Shown here: positions 24,401-32,987 of the stretch, piece after piece
Position numbering within the stretch: the first letter of the stretch is position 1
Layout of the letters: every line of letters starts with the position of its first letter
NCBI GenBank assembly: GCA_029780675.1
Contig: JAKOYE010000093.1
Coordinates: 1 to 54,485 of the forward strand
Direction of reading: 5' to 3'
DNA from: Actinomycetes bacterium
GTDB lineage: Bacteria; Actinomycetota; Actinomycetes; Mycobacteriales; Mycobacteriaceae
Length of the DNA stretch: 54,485 nt
Notes under the pieces: model-generated
What the model saw: only the letters and a program-made list of their open reading frames with translations
Database searches by the model: none
Told to the model about the DNA's origin: nothing
Translations under genes and position numbers: made by a program

Positions 24401-25867
24401 CAGCGGCTCGTCGTGGCTGTTCCCCCAGATCTGGGTGGCGAACGGCGCACCGGGAACCACCAGCACCCGGCCCGGGGCCGGGTCGCCGGTGTTGTGCTCG
24501 GTCAGCCAGTCGGCGGCCTGGTGCCAGTAATCCGGGATCTCGCGGAACGCCCCGGGCGGGGTGAGCCGGCCCGTCCAGGCCATCGAGGTCGCCACCAGCA
24601 GGGCGCTCAGGACGACGATTCCCGCGGCCACCCGGCGGTCGTCCTCGGGGTGGGCGAACGACCGCACCCACACCGGCCGGGGCGCGCTGCCCGGCAGCGG
24701 GATCCGGCCGAGCAGGTGGGCGATCCCCAGCACCAGGGGAAGGCGGATCACCGGTTCCAGCTTGTGGACGTTGCGCAGGGGGGCACCGGCGGCGTCCAGG
24801 AAGGTCTGCACCGCGTGGGCCAGTGGCGAACCCAGCCCGCCGGTGTAACCGGCGGTGAGCAGCACCAGGCCGGTCAGCAGCATAGCGATCAGCCGGCCGC
24901 GGGCCGGCATCGACCGCAGCGCCAGCCCGGCCAGGCCGCCGGCCGCCACCAGTGTGGTGGCCAGCACCATGACCGGTTGGGTGACCAGTTCCGCGGCAGC
25001 GGTGGCGGTGGGCGCGACGAACGGGGTCCAGGCGGAGGTCCCGCGCAGTACCTCGGTCAGCGAGGTCCACTGGGTGGTGACCCCGGAGGACTCGATGAAG
25101 TCCAGGAACGGCGGACTCACCCGGCCCAGCAGCAGCAATGCCCCGGTCCACCAGGCGACCGCCAACGCGACCGCCAGCGCCCACCACCCGGTGAACCGCC
25201 ACCACAGCCGGTTCGGCCGGTGGCAGGCCCACCAGATGACGGCCGGCAGGCAGGCGGCCAGGCTGGCGACGGCGTTCACCGCGCCCATCAGCGCGAGGGC
25301 GACCCCCGACTGCGCGGCCAGTATTCGCAGCGACCGGGGATCGCCGGACCCGGGATCGGGCCCCGCGGCCCCGGGATTCAGGGCTCTGATCACCGGTAGC
25401 AACACCCAGGGCGCCAGCATCATCGGCAGGGTCTCCGACGAGATCGAACCCAGTGTCGTCAGGACGCGGGGGGACAGCGCGAACGCCCCCGCCGCCACCA
25501 GGCGCGAGGTCGGGGTGCCGATCTTGAGCGCCTCCGCCACCCGCAGCAGGCCCCAGAATCCGGCGGTCAGCAGCAATGCCCACCACAGCCGCTGGGTGAC
25601 CCAGCCGGGCACGCCGAGTTCGTGGCCGGCCAGGAAGAAGGCGCCGTGCGGGAACAGGTAGCCGTAGGCCTGGTTCTGGGCCTGGCCGAACGGCAGGTCG
25701 CTGTTCCACAGGTTGGCCGCCCGGGCCAGGAACCGCAGTGGGTTGGCCGTCAGGTCGAGTTTGGTGTCGGGGGCGGTCAGCCCCGGGGACTGGGCGAAAC
25801 ACAGCACCAGTGCGGTGGCGAAGACGCCGGCCAGCCACCGCCGGGACAGCGGCATGCCGGGAACCAC
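21485..25867 (-). CDS. aftD: alpha-(1->3)-arabinofuranosyltransferase AftD, 1460 aa
   Basis: GT-C membrane arabinosyltransferase (DUF3367) acting on arabinogalactan and lipoarabinomannan with decaprenyl-phosphoryl-arabinose. About ten membrane helices fill the first ~430 residues; the first periplasmic loop has TANPLRFLARAANLWNSDLP, then NQAYGYLFPHGAFF. A large periplasmic part with carbohydrate-binding (F5/8-type) modules follows (DKDPATAWVSNSLEPALGQW and DGDPRTSWTAPQNVVQHR), and 3-4 C-terminal helices. The length fits Rv0236c. Start GTG 25867 or ATG 25855. Residues ~910-925 contain EAGRA repeats from a 15-bp DNA repeat. The essential neighbour Rv0236A is 16 bp upstream. Confidence 0.93.
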   Translation of the reverse strand: MVPGMPLSRRWLAGVFATALVLCFAQSPGLTAPDTKLDLTANPLRFLARAANLWNSDLPFGQAQNQAYGYLFPHGAFFLAGHELGVPGWVTQRLWWALLLTAGFWGLLRVAEALKIGTPTSRLVAAGAFALSPRVLTTLGSISSETLPMMLAPWVLLPVIRALNPGAAGPDPGSGDPRSLRILAAQSGVALALMGAVNAVASLAACLPAVIWWACHRPNRLWWRFTGWWALAVALAVAWWTGALLLLGRVSPPFLDFIESSGVTTQWTSLTEVLRGTSAWTPFVAPTATAAAELVTQPVMVLATTLVAAGGLAGLALRSMPARGRLIAMLLTGLVLLTAGYTGGLGSPLAHAVQTFLDAAGAPLRNVHKLEPVIRLPLVLGIAHLLGRIPLPGSAPRPVWVRSFAHPEDDRRVAAGIVVLSALLVATSMAWTGRLTPPGAFREIPDYWHQAADWLTEHNTGDPAPGRVLVVPGAPFATQIWGNSHDEPLQVLGESPWGVRDSIPLTPPQTIRALDSVQRLIAAGRPSAGLADTLARQGISYLVVRNDLDPENSRSARPLLVHRAIEGSPGLAKVAEFGEPVGPGTVEGFISDSGLRPLFPAVQIYRVAPAGGPAEANPGAPYLSTASELTRVAGGPEALLRIDERRRLLKLPPLGPMLLTGDAQRAGLNTPPGAGVIVTDTPVNRETDYGRVDDHSSAVRAPGDARTTHNRVADYPAPGAVPVVGKWSGGRLSASSSSADATTLPNVAPSSGTVAAIDKDPATAWVSNSLEPALGQWLQVDFDRPVTNATLTITPSATAVGAQVRRIQVSTVNGTTTLGFDKPGEPLAVALPFGETPWVRVTAVGTDDGSSGVQFAVTDLSVTQYDASGFAHPVDIRHTVVVPAPPAGSAVAAWDLGSELLGRDGCAAAGSAEAGRAEAGRAEAAGSTVHCAASMAVAPEEPVTLSRTLTVPAAIEVTPTVWVRARQGPRLADLVAQPGTARADGPADLIDIQGSAYAAADGDPRTSWTAPQNVVQHRTPPTITLTLPRPTEVAGVRLTPSGSALPTHPRLVAIDLGDGPQVRELRPGLDDTGETPAPQNLSLRPRVTDTVRISLLDWDDVIDRTALGFDQLKPPGLAEVAALSPRGTPIAAADAAANRTRRVEVPCGQGPVLAVSGRFVQTSVSTTVDALLRSLPVPARTCDPVPLALPAGPQELLVSPGPAFVADGVELSGPLASRLRTAQTTPAQVLSWSADRREISVPRSPAARVLVVSESVNPGWEARTPDGATLTPVIVNGWQQGWVLPPGAQGTVTLDFPANTPYRISLVAGVALLPLLALLAWWPGRRRSRTADGARPWAPRAVAALGVLGVGVLLGGAAGLAVFGAALAVRLLLRRRERVSDRITLAVTSTGLILAGALLSRQPWRSVDGYLGHSGWVQLPALLAVGVLAASAVTLSTFSRRPAPETGTDSQTGPAENPPA
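23097..23141. repeat. 15-bp tandem repeat (3 copies) inside aftD
   Basis: Units 23097-23111 and 23112-23126 are identical (gcttcggcccttcct), and 23127-23141 differs by two bases. It encodes an EAGRA/EAGRA linker in a periplasmic loop and keeps the frame. Confidence 0.93.
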
Positions 25868-25883
25868 CGTGACCGGGGTGTTC

Positions 25884-26057
25884 CTAGCCGCGGTTGCCGT
25901 ACTCGACCCGGTTGAGCACCGAGGAGGCCGGGTCGCCCGGCGCGACCTGCGGTTTGGTGTCCTGCTGGAGCATGAGCGTCACGCCGAAAACCGAGGCGGC
26001 GCCGAGTAACAGGCCCACCAGCGTGCTGGCGGCGGCGGGCACCACGAATCGGGTCAT
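25884..26057 (-). CDS. DUF2613 small membrane/secreted protein, Rv0236A-like, 57 aa
   Basis: Translating the minus strand from ATG 26057 gives MTRFVVPAAASTLVGLLLGA, then ASVFGVTLMLQQDTKPQVAP, then GDPASSVLNRVEYGNRG and TAG. The first ~30 residues form one hydrophobic helix or uncleaved signal anchor, and the tail is polar. Length and pattern match Rv0236A (DUF2613), which sits beside aftD in mycobacteria. It is 16 bp upstream of aftD and in the same operon, so it may be an accessory subunit of the transferase; that role is inferred. Confidence 0.88.
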   Translation of the reverse strand: MTRFVVPAAASTLVGLLLGAASVFGVTLMLQQDTKPQVAPGDPASSVLNRVEYGNRG

Positions 26058-26138
26058 GGTCGGAAACTAGCACGCCAGGCGCGCGTGTCGGGTGTCGGTC
26101 CAGTTGGTATCGGCTGGCCGACATGTCAGCATGGTCGG

Positions 26139-27374
26139 ATGCTGAACCGGGTGTCCCCACTGATCCTCCGCCGGAGTCGGTATCGCCGCGCGGCGGTCGC
26201 CCTGGCCGCGGTGCCGATGCTCGTCGTCGGGTGCTCTGCTCCGTCGACGGTGTCCGCACCGGTCTCGTCGGCCCCGGCCGGTGCGCCCAAGAGCAGCGCG
26301 GCCACTCCGATGGCGGGCTCCATCCCGATGCCCGCGGCGCCCGCGCCTCCGGCCTGTGGTGAGGGCGCGGCGCTGCTGGCGTCGATGTCCACCCGGGACA
26401 AGCTGGCCCAGTTGCTGATGGTCGGGGTGAAGAACGCCGCCGATGCCCGCGCCGTGGTGGGCAACCACCACGTCGGCGGCATCATGATCGGCAGCTGGAC
26501 CGACCTGTCCATGCTGACCGATGGTTCGCTGGCCGACATCGCGAATCTGGGGCCGCTGCCGTTGGCGGTCAGTGTCGACGAAGAGGGAGGCCGGGTGTCC
26601 CGGCTGGCACCGCTGATCGGCGCCGTCCCACCGGCCCGCACGCTGGCGCAGACCAAGACGCCCGACGAGGTCTACCAACTGGCGTTGTCACGGGGACGGC
26701 AGATGCGCGGTCTGGGTATCACCATCGACTTCGCGCCCGTCGTCGACGTCTCCGACCAGGGCGCCAACACCGTGATCGGGGACCGCTCGTTCTCCAACGA
26801 CCCGGCCACGGTCACCGCCTACGCCGGAGCGGTCGCCCGCGGACTGCGGGACGCCGGGGTGCTGCCGGTGCTCAAGCACTTCCCCGGCCACGGCCACGGC
26901 TCGGGTGACTCGCACACCGCCGGTGCGGTGAGCACCCCGCCGCTGGACCAGCTCATGGAGAGCGATCTGGTGCCGTACCGGACGCTGACCGCCGAGGCCC
27001 CGGTCGGTGTGATGATCGGCCACCTCGAGGTGCCCGGGCTGACCGGGAACACCCCGGCCAGCCTGAGTCCGGCCGCGGTCGACCTGCTGCGCGGCGGCGG
27101 CTACGGCGGCCCGGGCTTCAACGGCCCGGTGTTCAGCGACGACCTGTCCAGCATGGCCGCGATCAACTCCCGCTACGGGGTCGCCGAGGCCGTGTTGCGG
27201 GCGCTGCAGGCCGGCAGCGATGTGGCGCTCTGGGTGACCACCGCGGAGGTTCCGGCGGTGCTGGACCGGCTCGAATCGGCGGTCGCCGGCGGGGAACTGG
27301 CGATGCCGGCCGTCGAGGGCTCGGTGCTGCGGATGGCCGGTATCAGGGGACCCAGCGCACGCTGCGGCGGGTAA
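26139..27374 (+). CDS. lpqI: lipoprotein LpqI, GH3 beta-N-acetylglucosaminidase, 411 aa
   Basis: Peptidoglycan-recycling glycosidase (NagZ family). The signal peptide ends in a lipobox, MLVVGC, with lipidated Cys32, then a Ser/Ala/Pro-rich linker. The GH3 domain begins about residue 75 and shows VDEEGGRVSRLAP, GITIDFAPVVDV and the NagZ loop KHFPGHGHGSGDSH (general acid His/Asp), with the nucleophile Asp in PVFSDDLSSMAAI. The start is ATG 26139. It is divergent from the Rv0236A-aftD operon and 22 bp before the TetR gene, which it may be co-transcribed with. Confidence 0.93.
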   Translation: MLNRVSPLILRRSRYRRAAVALAAVPMLVVGCSAPSTVSAPVSSAPAGAPKSSAATPMAGSIPMPAAPAPPACGEGAALLASMSTRDKLAQLLMVGVKNAADARAVVGNHHVGGIMIGSWTDLSMLTDGSLADIANLGPLPLAVSVDEEGGRVSRLAPLIGAVPPARTLAQTKTPDEVYQLALSRGRQMRGLGITIDFAPVVDVSDQGANTVIGDRSFSNDPATVTAYAGAVARGLRDAGVLPVLKHFPGHGHGSGDSHTAGAVSTPPLDQLMESDLVPYRTLTAEAPVGVMIGHLEVPGLTGNTPASLSPAAVDLLRGGGYGGPGFNGPVFSDDLSSMAAINSRYGVAEAVLRALQAGSDVALWVTTAEVPAVLDRLESAVAGGELAMPAVEGSVLRMAGIRGPSARCGG

Positions 27375-27396
27375 CCGGCCGGGGCGGGCGGCGGTC

Positions 27397-28002
27397 ATGG
27401 CCGCAGGTGGGACCAAGCGACTGCCGCGGGCGGTGCGCGAACAGCAGATGCTCGACGCCGCCGTGCAGTTGTTCTCCGTGCACGGCTACCACGAGACGTC
27501 GATGGACGCCATCGCGGCGCAGGCGCAGATCTCCAAGCCCATGCTGTACCTGTACTACGGCTCCAAGGAGGAGCTGTTCGGTGCCTGCCTGAGCCGGGAA
27601 CTCGGCCGCTTCATCGACGCCGTCCGGGCTGATATCGACCTGAAGGCCAGCCCGCGGGAGTTGTTGCGCCGCACCATCGTCTCGGTGCTGCACTACATCG
27701 ACGCCAACCGGGCTTCGTGGATCGTGCTTTACACCCAGGCCACCAGTTCGCAGGCCTTCGCACACACCGTCCGGGAGGGCCGGGAGCGGATCATCGACCT
27801 GGTCGCCCGGCTTCTGGAGGCCGGCACCCGCAATCCGGCGCCGGACTCCGACTTCCACATGATGGCGGTGGCCCTGGTGGGCGCCGGTGAGGCGGTCGCG
27901 GCGCGGGTCAGCGTCGGCGACGCCGATGTCGACGACGCGGCCGAACTGCTGATCAACCTGTTCTGGCGGGGCCTCAAGGGAGCGCGCGAACCGTCGCGGT
28001 GA
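27397..28002 (+). CDS. TetR-family regulator, Rv0238-like, 201 aa
   Basis: HTH: AVQLFSVHGYHETSMDAIAAQ-AQISKPMLYLYYGSKEELFGACL, a classical TetR_N domain; the rest is an all-helical ligand domain. The start is ATG 27397. It follows lpqI by 22 bp and ends convergently inside the htdX 3' end (29-bp overlap). Position and length match Rv0238. It could control the adjacent fatty-acid genes through the palindromes at 30212 and 34876, but that is only an inference from proximity. Confidence 0.9.
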   Translation: MAAGGTKRLPRAVREQQMLDAAVQLFSVHGYHETSMDAIAAQAQISKPMLYLYYGSKEELFGACLSRELGRFIDAVRADIDLKASPRELLRRTIVSVLHYIDANRASWIVLYTQATSSQAFAHTVREGRERIIDLVARLLEAGTRNPAPDSDFHMMAVALVGAGEAVAARVSVGDADVDDAAELLINLFWRGLKGAREPSR

Positions 28003-28837
28003 GGTGCGGGTATCCCTTGCTGAGGTTGCGCAGCGCGATATCCCAGCCGGCGCCCTCCCCGCCGGTAGCGGATCTGGGGGCGCGCTCCACGTAGACACCC
28101 GCGGCGGCCGGCAGCAGCACGGGCTTGCCGAACTTCACCGCGTAGCGCACCCGGTCGGGCAGCTGTCCCTCGACATTGGCCAGCACCGCGGCCGCGCTGA
28201 ACATGCCGTGGGCGATCACGGTGGGGAAGCCGAACAGCTTGGCTCCGAGGGAGCTGATGTGAATCGGGTTGCGGTCACCGCCGACGGCGGCGTACCGCCG
28301 GATCTGCCCGGTGCTGATGCGCAGAATCGAGTTGGGCGGCGGCAGCTTCGGCTGTTTCGGCGGCTCCGGCTTCGGTTCGCCGGACAGGCTGGTGCGCTGC
28401 TGGTGCAGGAACGTCGAGACCTGCTGCCAGGCGGGCTCGTTGCCGACGGACACCTCGGTGAGAAGGTCGACGAGCAGACCCTTGCGGTGTTCGCGGAGGT
28501 TCTCGGCGCGCACCGCGATCCCGACGGTGTCGGTGACGGCGATCGGGCGGTGCGCGGTGATCACGTTCTCGACGTGCACCGCACCCATCGCCGGGAACGG
28601 GAAGTCGAAACCGGTCAGCACGGACATCACCGTCGGGAAGGTCAGGACGAACGGGTACGTCAGCGGCACCGCGTCGGCGTAGCGCAGACCGGTGACCGCG
28701 GCATAGGCGGCCACATTGGACCGGTCGATCGGCAACGCGGCGACGCGGTGCACCGTCGTCGGCAGCCGGTCGCCGCGCGGGATGAACGGCAGCGCACCGG
28801 CGGCCGCGCGCACCATGTTCGGCAGTTCCAATTTCAC
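27974..28837 (-). CDS. htdX: 3-hydroxyacyl-thioester dehydratase HtdX (MaoC-like), 287 aa
   Basis: Double-hotdog MaoC-type dehydratase. N-terminal half: LPIDRSNVAAYAAVTGLRYADAVPLTYPFVLTFP; C-terminal hydratase-2 signature YAAVGGDRNPIHISSLGAKLFGFPTVIAHGMFSAA (catalytic Asp/His). The start is GTG 28837, 1 bp past the fabG4 stop, so fabG4-htdX are one operon as in Rv0242c-Rv0241c. Together they are expected to reduce and dehydrate beta-oxoacyl intermediates of a long-chain fatty-acid pathway. Confidence 0.93.
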   Translation of the reverse strand: MKLELPNMVRAAAGALPFIPRGDRLPTTVHRVAALPIDRSNVAAYAAVTGLRYADAVPLTYPFVLTFPTVMSVLTGFDFPFPAMGAVHVENVITAHRPIAVTDTVGIAVRAENLREHRKGLLVDLLTEVSVGNEPAWQQVSTFLHQQRTSLSGEPKPEPPKQPKLPPPNSILRISTGQIRRYAAVGGDRNPIHISSLGAKLFGFPTVIAHGMFSAAAVLANVEGQLPDRVRYAVKFGKPVLLPAAAGVYVERAPRSATGGEGAGWDIALRNLSKGYPHLTATVRALP

Positions 28838-28838
28838 G

Positions 28839-30203
28839 TCAGGCTCCCAGCATCGCCTGGCCGCAGACCCGGATCACGTTCCCGGTCACCGCGTTCGACG
28901 CCGGGCTGGCGAAGTAGGCGATCGCCTCGGCGACGTCGACCGGATCGCCGCCCTGGTACAGCGAGTTCAGCCGACGGCCGACCTCGCGGGTGGCCACCGG
29001 GATCGCGGCGGTCATCGCCGTCTCGATGAAGCCCGGCGCCACCGCGTTGATGGTGATGCCCTGCGCGGCCAGCGTGGGAGCCAGCGCCTGGGTGAGCCCG
29101 ATCATGCCGGCCTTGGTCGCGGCGTAGTTCGTCTGCCCGCGGTTTCCGGCGATCCCGGCCATCGAGGACAGCCCGATGATCCGGCCCCCGGCATCGATGC
29201 TGCCGTTGGCCACCAAGCCTTCGGTGAGGGCAAGGGGGGCAACCAGATTCACCGCGACCACGGCATCCCACCGGGCGTCGTCCATGTTCGCCAGGAGTTT
29301 GTCGCGGGTGATACCGGCGTTGTTGACCAGGATGTCGGCCTTACCGCCGTTGACCTCGCCGAAGTGTTCGCGCAGATGGGCGGTGATGCGCTCGACCGCG
29401 TCGGGGGCGGTGACGTCCAGGGCCAGCGCGGTGCCGCCGACCCGGCCGGCGGTCTCCGTGAGTGCTTCCAAGGAATTCTCGACGTCCACGGCCACCACGG
29501 TCGCGCCGTCGCGGGCGAACACCTCGGCGATGGTGGCGCCGATCCCGCGGGCGGCTCCGGTGACGATGCCCACCGTGCCGGCCAACGGCCGGTCCCAGTC
29601 CGCCGGTGGGGTGGAGTCCACGGCGCCGACGTGGAAAACCTGCCCGTCGACGTAGGCGGATTTCGCCGACAGGATGAACCGCAGCGTCGACTCCACCCCG
29701 CCGGCGCCCGGGGCGGCGTCGGCGGCGACGTAGACCAGTGCCGCGGTCGCGCCCCGGCGCAGTTCCTTGGCCAGCGAACGGGTGAACCCCTCCAGTGCGC
29801 GCTGGCAGATCTGCTCGTGCGCTCCACCGGCCTGCTCGGGGGTGGTGCCGAGCACGACGATGCGGGCGCACGGACCCAGGTTGCGCAGCAGGGGGGTGAA
29901 GAACTCGTGCAGGGCCTTCAGCCCTGCCGGTTCGGTGATTCCGGTGGCGTCGAAGACCAGGCCGCCGAAGGTGTCGGCCCAGCGGCCACCGAGGTTGTTG
30001 CCGACGATGTCGTAGTCCGGGGCCAGGGCGTCCCGCACCGGTTCGGCGAACCGGCCCTGCCCGCCGATCAGCAGCGCCCCGGCCAGGGGCGGCTCGCCGC
30101 GCCGGTACCGGCGCAGTGTCTCGGGCGCGGGCAGGCCGAACTGTTTGGCCACAAACGATCCCGGCGCGGAGTTGATCAACTGGGACAACAAGTCAGAAGC
30201 CAT
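28839..30203 (-). CDS. fabG4: high-molecular-weight 3-oxoacyl-thioester reductase FabG4, 454 aa
   Basis: Two-domain HMwFabG. The N-terminal ~200 residues are a flavodoxin-like domain, and the C-terminal SDR domain begins near 210 with [22 protein letters not shown] and VVAVDV. The catalytic set is in [14 protein letters not shown] and TNYAATKAG; Tyr360 and Lys364 by count, with Ser near 347, matching described FabG4. The length is identical to Rv0242c. The start is ATG 30203, divergent from fadA2, and the promoter region contains the 16-bp palindrome at 30212-30227. Reduces 3-oxoacyl-CoA/ACP with NADH. Confidence 0.95.
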   Translation of the reverse strand: MASDLLSQLINSAPGSFVAKQFGLPAPETLRRYRRGEPPLAGALLIGGQGRFAEPVRDALAPDYDIVGNNLGGRWADTFGGLVFDATGITEPAGLKALHEFFTPLLRNLGPCARIVVLGTTPEQAGGAHEQICQRALEGFTRSLAKELRRGATAALVYVAADAAPGAGGVESTLRFILSAKSAYVDGQVFHVGAVDSTPPADWDRPLAGTVGIVTGAARGIGATIAEVFARDGATVVAVDVENSLEALTETAGRVGGTALALDVTAPDAVERITAHLREHFGEVNGGKADILVNNAGITRDKLLANMDDARWDAVVAVNLVAPLALTEGLVANGSIDAGGRIIGLSSMAGIAGNRGQTNYAATKAGMIGLTQALAPTLAAQGITINAVAPGFIETAMTAAIPVATREVGRRLNSLYQGGDPVDVAEAIAYFASPASNAVTGNVIRVCGQAMLGA

Positions 30204-30211
30204 GCACCTAA

Positions 30212-30227
30212 CTTACTCCTGAGTAAG
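30212..30227. promoter_or_regulatory. 16-bp palindrome between fabG4 and fadA2 (CTTACTC-CT-GAGTAAG)
   Basis: Perfect 7-bp arms with a 2-bp centre, placed 8 bp before the fabG4 ATG and 22 bp before the fadA2 ATG. Its size and symmetry suit a TetR-type dimer. It shares TTAC.C...AGTAA with the palindrome at 34876 in front of fadE5. Confidence 0.7.
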
Positions 30228-30249
30228 AACGGTGCGTAGGATGGGCACC

Positions 30250-31548
30250 ATGGCTGATGCTCGACGGGTGGCTGTGCTGGGCGGTAACCGCATCCCCTTC
30301 GCGAGGTCCGACGGCGCCTACGCCGAGGCGTCCAACCAGGACATGTTCACCGCCGCGCTGGACGGTCTGGTGGACCGGTTCGGTCTGCAGGGCGCCCGGC
30401 TGGACGCGGTGATCGGCGGGGCGGTGCTCAAACACAGCCGCGACTTCAACCTGATGCGCGAGTGTGTGCTGGGTAGCGCGCTGTCCCCGTACACCCCGGC
30501 GTTCGATGTGCAGCAGGCCTGTGGAACCGGGTTGCAGGCGGCGATCGCCGCCGCGGACGGCATCGCGGCGGGCCGTTACGAGGTGGCCGCCGCGGGCGGG
30601 GTGGACACCACCTCCGACGCGCCCATCGGCCTCGGCAACGATCTGCGCCGGGTGCTGCTGGCGCTGCGCCGTTCACGATCCACCGGGGAGCGGCTGAAAC
30701 TGGTCGGCCAGCTGCCGGCGGCGGTGGGCATGGAGATCCCCACCAACGGGGAGCCCCGCACCGGGCTGTCGATGGGTGAGCACGCCGCGATCACCGCACG
30801 ACAGATGGGCATCAAGCGGGTCGACCAGGACGCGCTGGCCGAGGCCAGTCACCGCAATATGGCGGCCGCCTATGACCGCGGCTTCTTCGACGATCTGGTG
30901 ACCCCGTTTCTGGGTCTCTACCGGGACGACAACCTGCGTCCGGATTCCAGTGCGGCGAAACTGGCGACACTGCGTCCCGTGTTCGGCGTCAAGGGCGGCG
31001 ACGCCACGATGACGGCCGGGAACTCCACCCCACTCACCGACGGGGCGTCGGTGGCGCTGTTGGCCAGCGAGCAGTGGGCCGAGGAGCGCGGGCTGGCCCC
31101 GCTGGCGTACTTCGTCGACGCCGAGACCGCGGCGGTCGACTATGTGAATGGGGCCGATGGTTTGCTGATGGCACCGACCTTCGCGGTGCCCCGACTGCTG
31201 GCTCGCAACGGACTCACCCTGCAGGACTTCGACTTCTACGAGATCCACGAGGCGTTCGCCTCGGTGGTGCTGGCCCACCTGCAGGCCTGGGAATCGGAGG
31301 AGTACTGCACACAGCGGCTGGGTCTGGACGCTCCGCTGGGACCGATCGACCGCGCCCGGCTCAACGTCAACGGATCCTCGCTGGCGGCCGGGCACCCGTT
31401 CGCCGCCACCGGCGGACGGATCGTCGCGCAACTGGCCACACAGCTGGCAGAGAAGAAGCGCGCCCAGAAGACGGGAGCGCCGGTCCGCGGCCTGATCTCG
31501 ATCTGCGCGGCCGGCGGTCAGGGCGTGGCGGCGATCCTCGAGGCCTGA
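30250..31548 (+). CDS. fadA2: acetyl-CoA acetyltransferase / thiolase FadA2, 432 aa
   Basis: Thiolase: nucleophile Cys91 in FDVQQACGTGLQAAIAA, His in AGHPFAATGGRIVAQ and the second Cys in SICAAGGQGVAAILE. It performs the last step of beta-oxidation (or the reverse condensation). ATG 30250 has an AGGATGGGC ribosome-binding region; ATG 30241 and GTG 30232 are upstream alternatives. The gene pairs divergently with fabG4-htdX, the same arrangement as Rv0241c-Rv0243. Its stop is 1 bp from the convergent hydrolase stop. Confidence 0.94.
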   Translation: MADARRVAVLGGNRIPFARSDGAYAEASNQDMFTAALDGLVDRFGLQGARLDAVIGGAVLKHSRDFNLMRECVLGSALSPYTPAFDVQQACGTGLQAAIAAADGIAAGRYEVAAAGGVDTTSDAPIGLGNDLRRVLLALRRSRSTGERLKLVGQLPAAVGMEIPTNGEPRTGLSMGEHAAITARQMGIKRVDQDALAEASHRNMAAAYDRGFFDDLVTPFLGLYRDDNLRPDSSAAKLATLRPVFGVKGGDATMTAGNSTPLTDGASVALLASEQWAEERGLAPLAYFVDAETAAVDYVNGADGLLMAPTFAVPRLLARNGLTLQDFDFYEIHEAFASVVLAHLQAWESEEYCTQRLGLDAPLGPIDRARLNVNGSSLAAGHPFAATGGRIVAQLATQLAEKKRAQKTGAPVRGLISICAAGGQGVAAILEA

Positions 31549-31549
31549 C

Positions 31550-32830
31550 TCACCGGCCGGCTGACGTCCCGTCCACCTTCCCCTGCTCAGCGGTGACCAG
31601 ACCCGACTTGATCAGCGCGGTTTCGACGTAGCGCTGAACCGGGCGTGCCTCGAAGAAGCCGGTGTGACCGCCGTGGTACCAGCCGACATCCGGCCGGCCC
31701 CAGTGGTTCCACAGCTGGAGAACCTGCTGGCGGGGGTGCACGATGCGGTCGGCCAGGCCGGCGTAGATGAACCGGCCCTGCGGCGGCACCTTCGGCTGCA
31801 GTGACAGTGGCGAGATCATCGCGCCGATCGGCCGGGCGAGTTCCACGGTCCGGCGCCGCGGGTCGTCGCGGGGCAGGTTGGAATGCCGGCCGAGCAGTTC
31901 GACCAGGTTCGACGGCGGCACCCCGAGGATCGCGCAGGTGAGGTCGTCGTCCAGGCTTGCCAGCAGCGAGGCGACGTAGCCGCCCAGGGAGATGCTGTTC
32001 AGGCCGATCCGGGCGCCGGGCTGCTCGGCCCGGATCCAGGCCAGCACCCGCCGCACGTCCCAGACCGCCTGAGCGGTGCCGTGGACGTCGTCCATGACGT
32101 CCTCACCGGGGAACACCGCGCCCTTGGGGAGTCCACGCCCGCGGGGACCGTGCATCGGCAGCACCGGGAGTGCGACGTTGAGGCCCAGATCCTCGTGCAT
32201 GTGCCAGGCGCGGAACAGGGTGAGGTCGAGACCGGCGCGGCCCATCTCGGTGCCGTGCACGCACACCAGCCACGGCCTCGGTTCCCGGTGCCGCAGGATC
32301 AGGGCGTATTCCCGGTGGTTCCCGGTGTAGCTGAGCCACCGCTGCGCACCGGGCTCGTCGGGATGCGGGGCGTACCCGCTTTCGAAGGACAGCCGTTCAT
32401 GGGTGCGGTTGCCCTTGGTGTAGGACCGGATCGAGACGTCCTCGGGTGCGGTCGGCGCGGTGAAGAAGCCCTCCGGATCGTCCAGCCAGCCGCGTTCCCG
32501 GTAGAACTCGACCGCCTCGGTGATCTCGGCGTTGATCCGGTCATAGGCCTGCGGGTCGCTGAGCGGACGACGCCACAGCAGGCCGAGCAGCACCAGTTCG
32601 TCACGCAGGGCGTGGCTGGCCAGGGAGAGGGTGGGCCGGGCCACCGGCAGGTCGCCGGCGCCGGAGCCGCCCAGAAAGGCGCCCCAGGCGCGGGCGTAGT
32701 AGCTGCCGGCCCTGGCGAAGGGGCTCACCAGGGTGGCCAGCGGGTTCGCAGAGCTACCGGTGCTCTTGCTTTGGGGTGACGCGGTCTGGGGAGCCGCGGT
32801 CTGGGGAGCCGCGGTCTGGGGTGAAGCCAT
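31550..32830 (-). CDS. alpha/beta hydrolase, 426 aa, N-terminal PQTAA repeat
   Basis: Serine hydrolase fold: nucleophile elbow IGLNSISLGGYVASLL, oxyanion region WLVCVHGTEMGRAGLDLTLF, and the His-bearing end WYHGGHTGFFEARPVQRYVE. The domain starts near residue 70; residues 2-25 are a PQTAAPQTAAPQTAS tract encoded by a 15-bp DNA repeat. It has no signal peptide. It is not in the M. tuberculosis gene order between fadA2 and fadE5 that I recall. The substrate is unknown; the setting suggests a lipid ester. Confidence 0.82.
   Translation of the reverse strand: MASPQTAAPQTAAPQTASPQSKSTGSSANPLATLVSPFARAGSYYARAWGAFLGGSGAGDLPVARPTLSLASHALRDELVLLGLLWRRPLSDPQAYDRINAEITEAVEFYRERGWLDDPEGFFTAPTAPEDVSIRSYTKGNRTHERLSFESGYAPHPDEPGAQRWLSYTGNHREYALILRHREPRPWLVCVHGTEMGRAGLDLTLFRAWHMHEDLGLNVALPVLPMHGPRGRGLPKGAVFPGEDVMDDVHGTAQAVWDVRRVLAWIRAEQPGARIGLNSISLGGYVASLLASLDDDLTCAILGVPPSNLVELLGRHSNLPRDDPRRRTVELARPIGAMISPLSLQPKVPPQGRFIYAGLADRIVHPRQQVLQLWNHWGRPDVGWYHGGHTGFFEARPVQRYVETALIKSGLVTAEQGKVDGTSAGR
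32781..32825. repeat. 15-bp tandem repeat (3 copies) at the hydrolase 5' end
   Basis: Units 32781-32795 and 32796-32810 are identical (gcggtctggggagcc), and the third, 32811-32825, diverges at its end. A decayed copy precedes it at 32771. It encodes repeated PQTAA and stays in frame. Confidence 0.93.
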
Positions 32831-32924
32831 GAATCGTCACGCTAGCAATGGCGGTGCCCCGCGCCAGGGCATTTGGTCATCGTTGTCCGAGCGGACGGCG
32901 GACCACCCGTCGTCGGGGCCCGGA

Positions 32925-32965
32925 AACGAGGATGGCCCCGGGCTGAGCCCGGGGCCATCCTCGTT
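32925..32965 (-). terminator. strong hairpin terminator after fadE5
   Basis: Perfect 20-bp arms starting AACGAGGATGGCC with a one-base centre (practical loop CTGAG) make a very stable stem, 22 bp past the fadE5 stop. There is no U tract, as is common for mycobacterial intrinsic terminators. It isolates fadE5 from the downstream hydrolase gene. Confidence 0.85.
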
Positions 32966-32987
32966 CAGAGAGGGGTCGAGATGAGGA

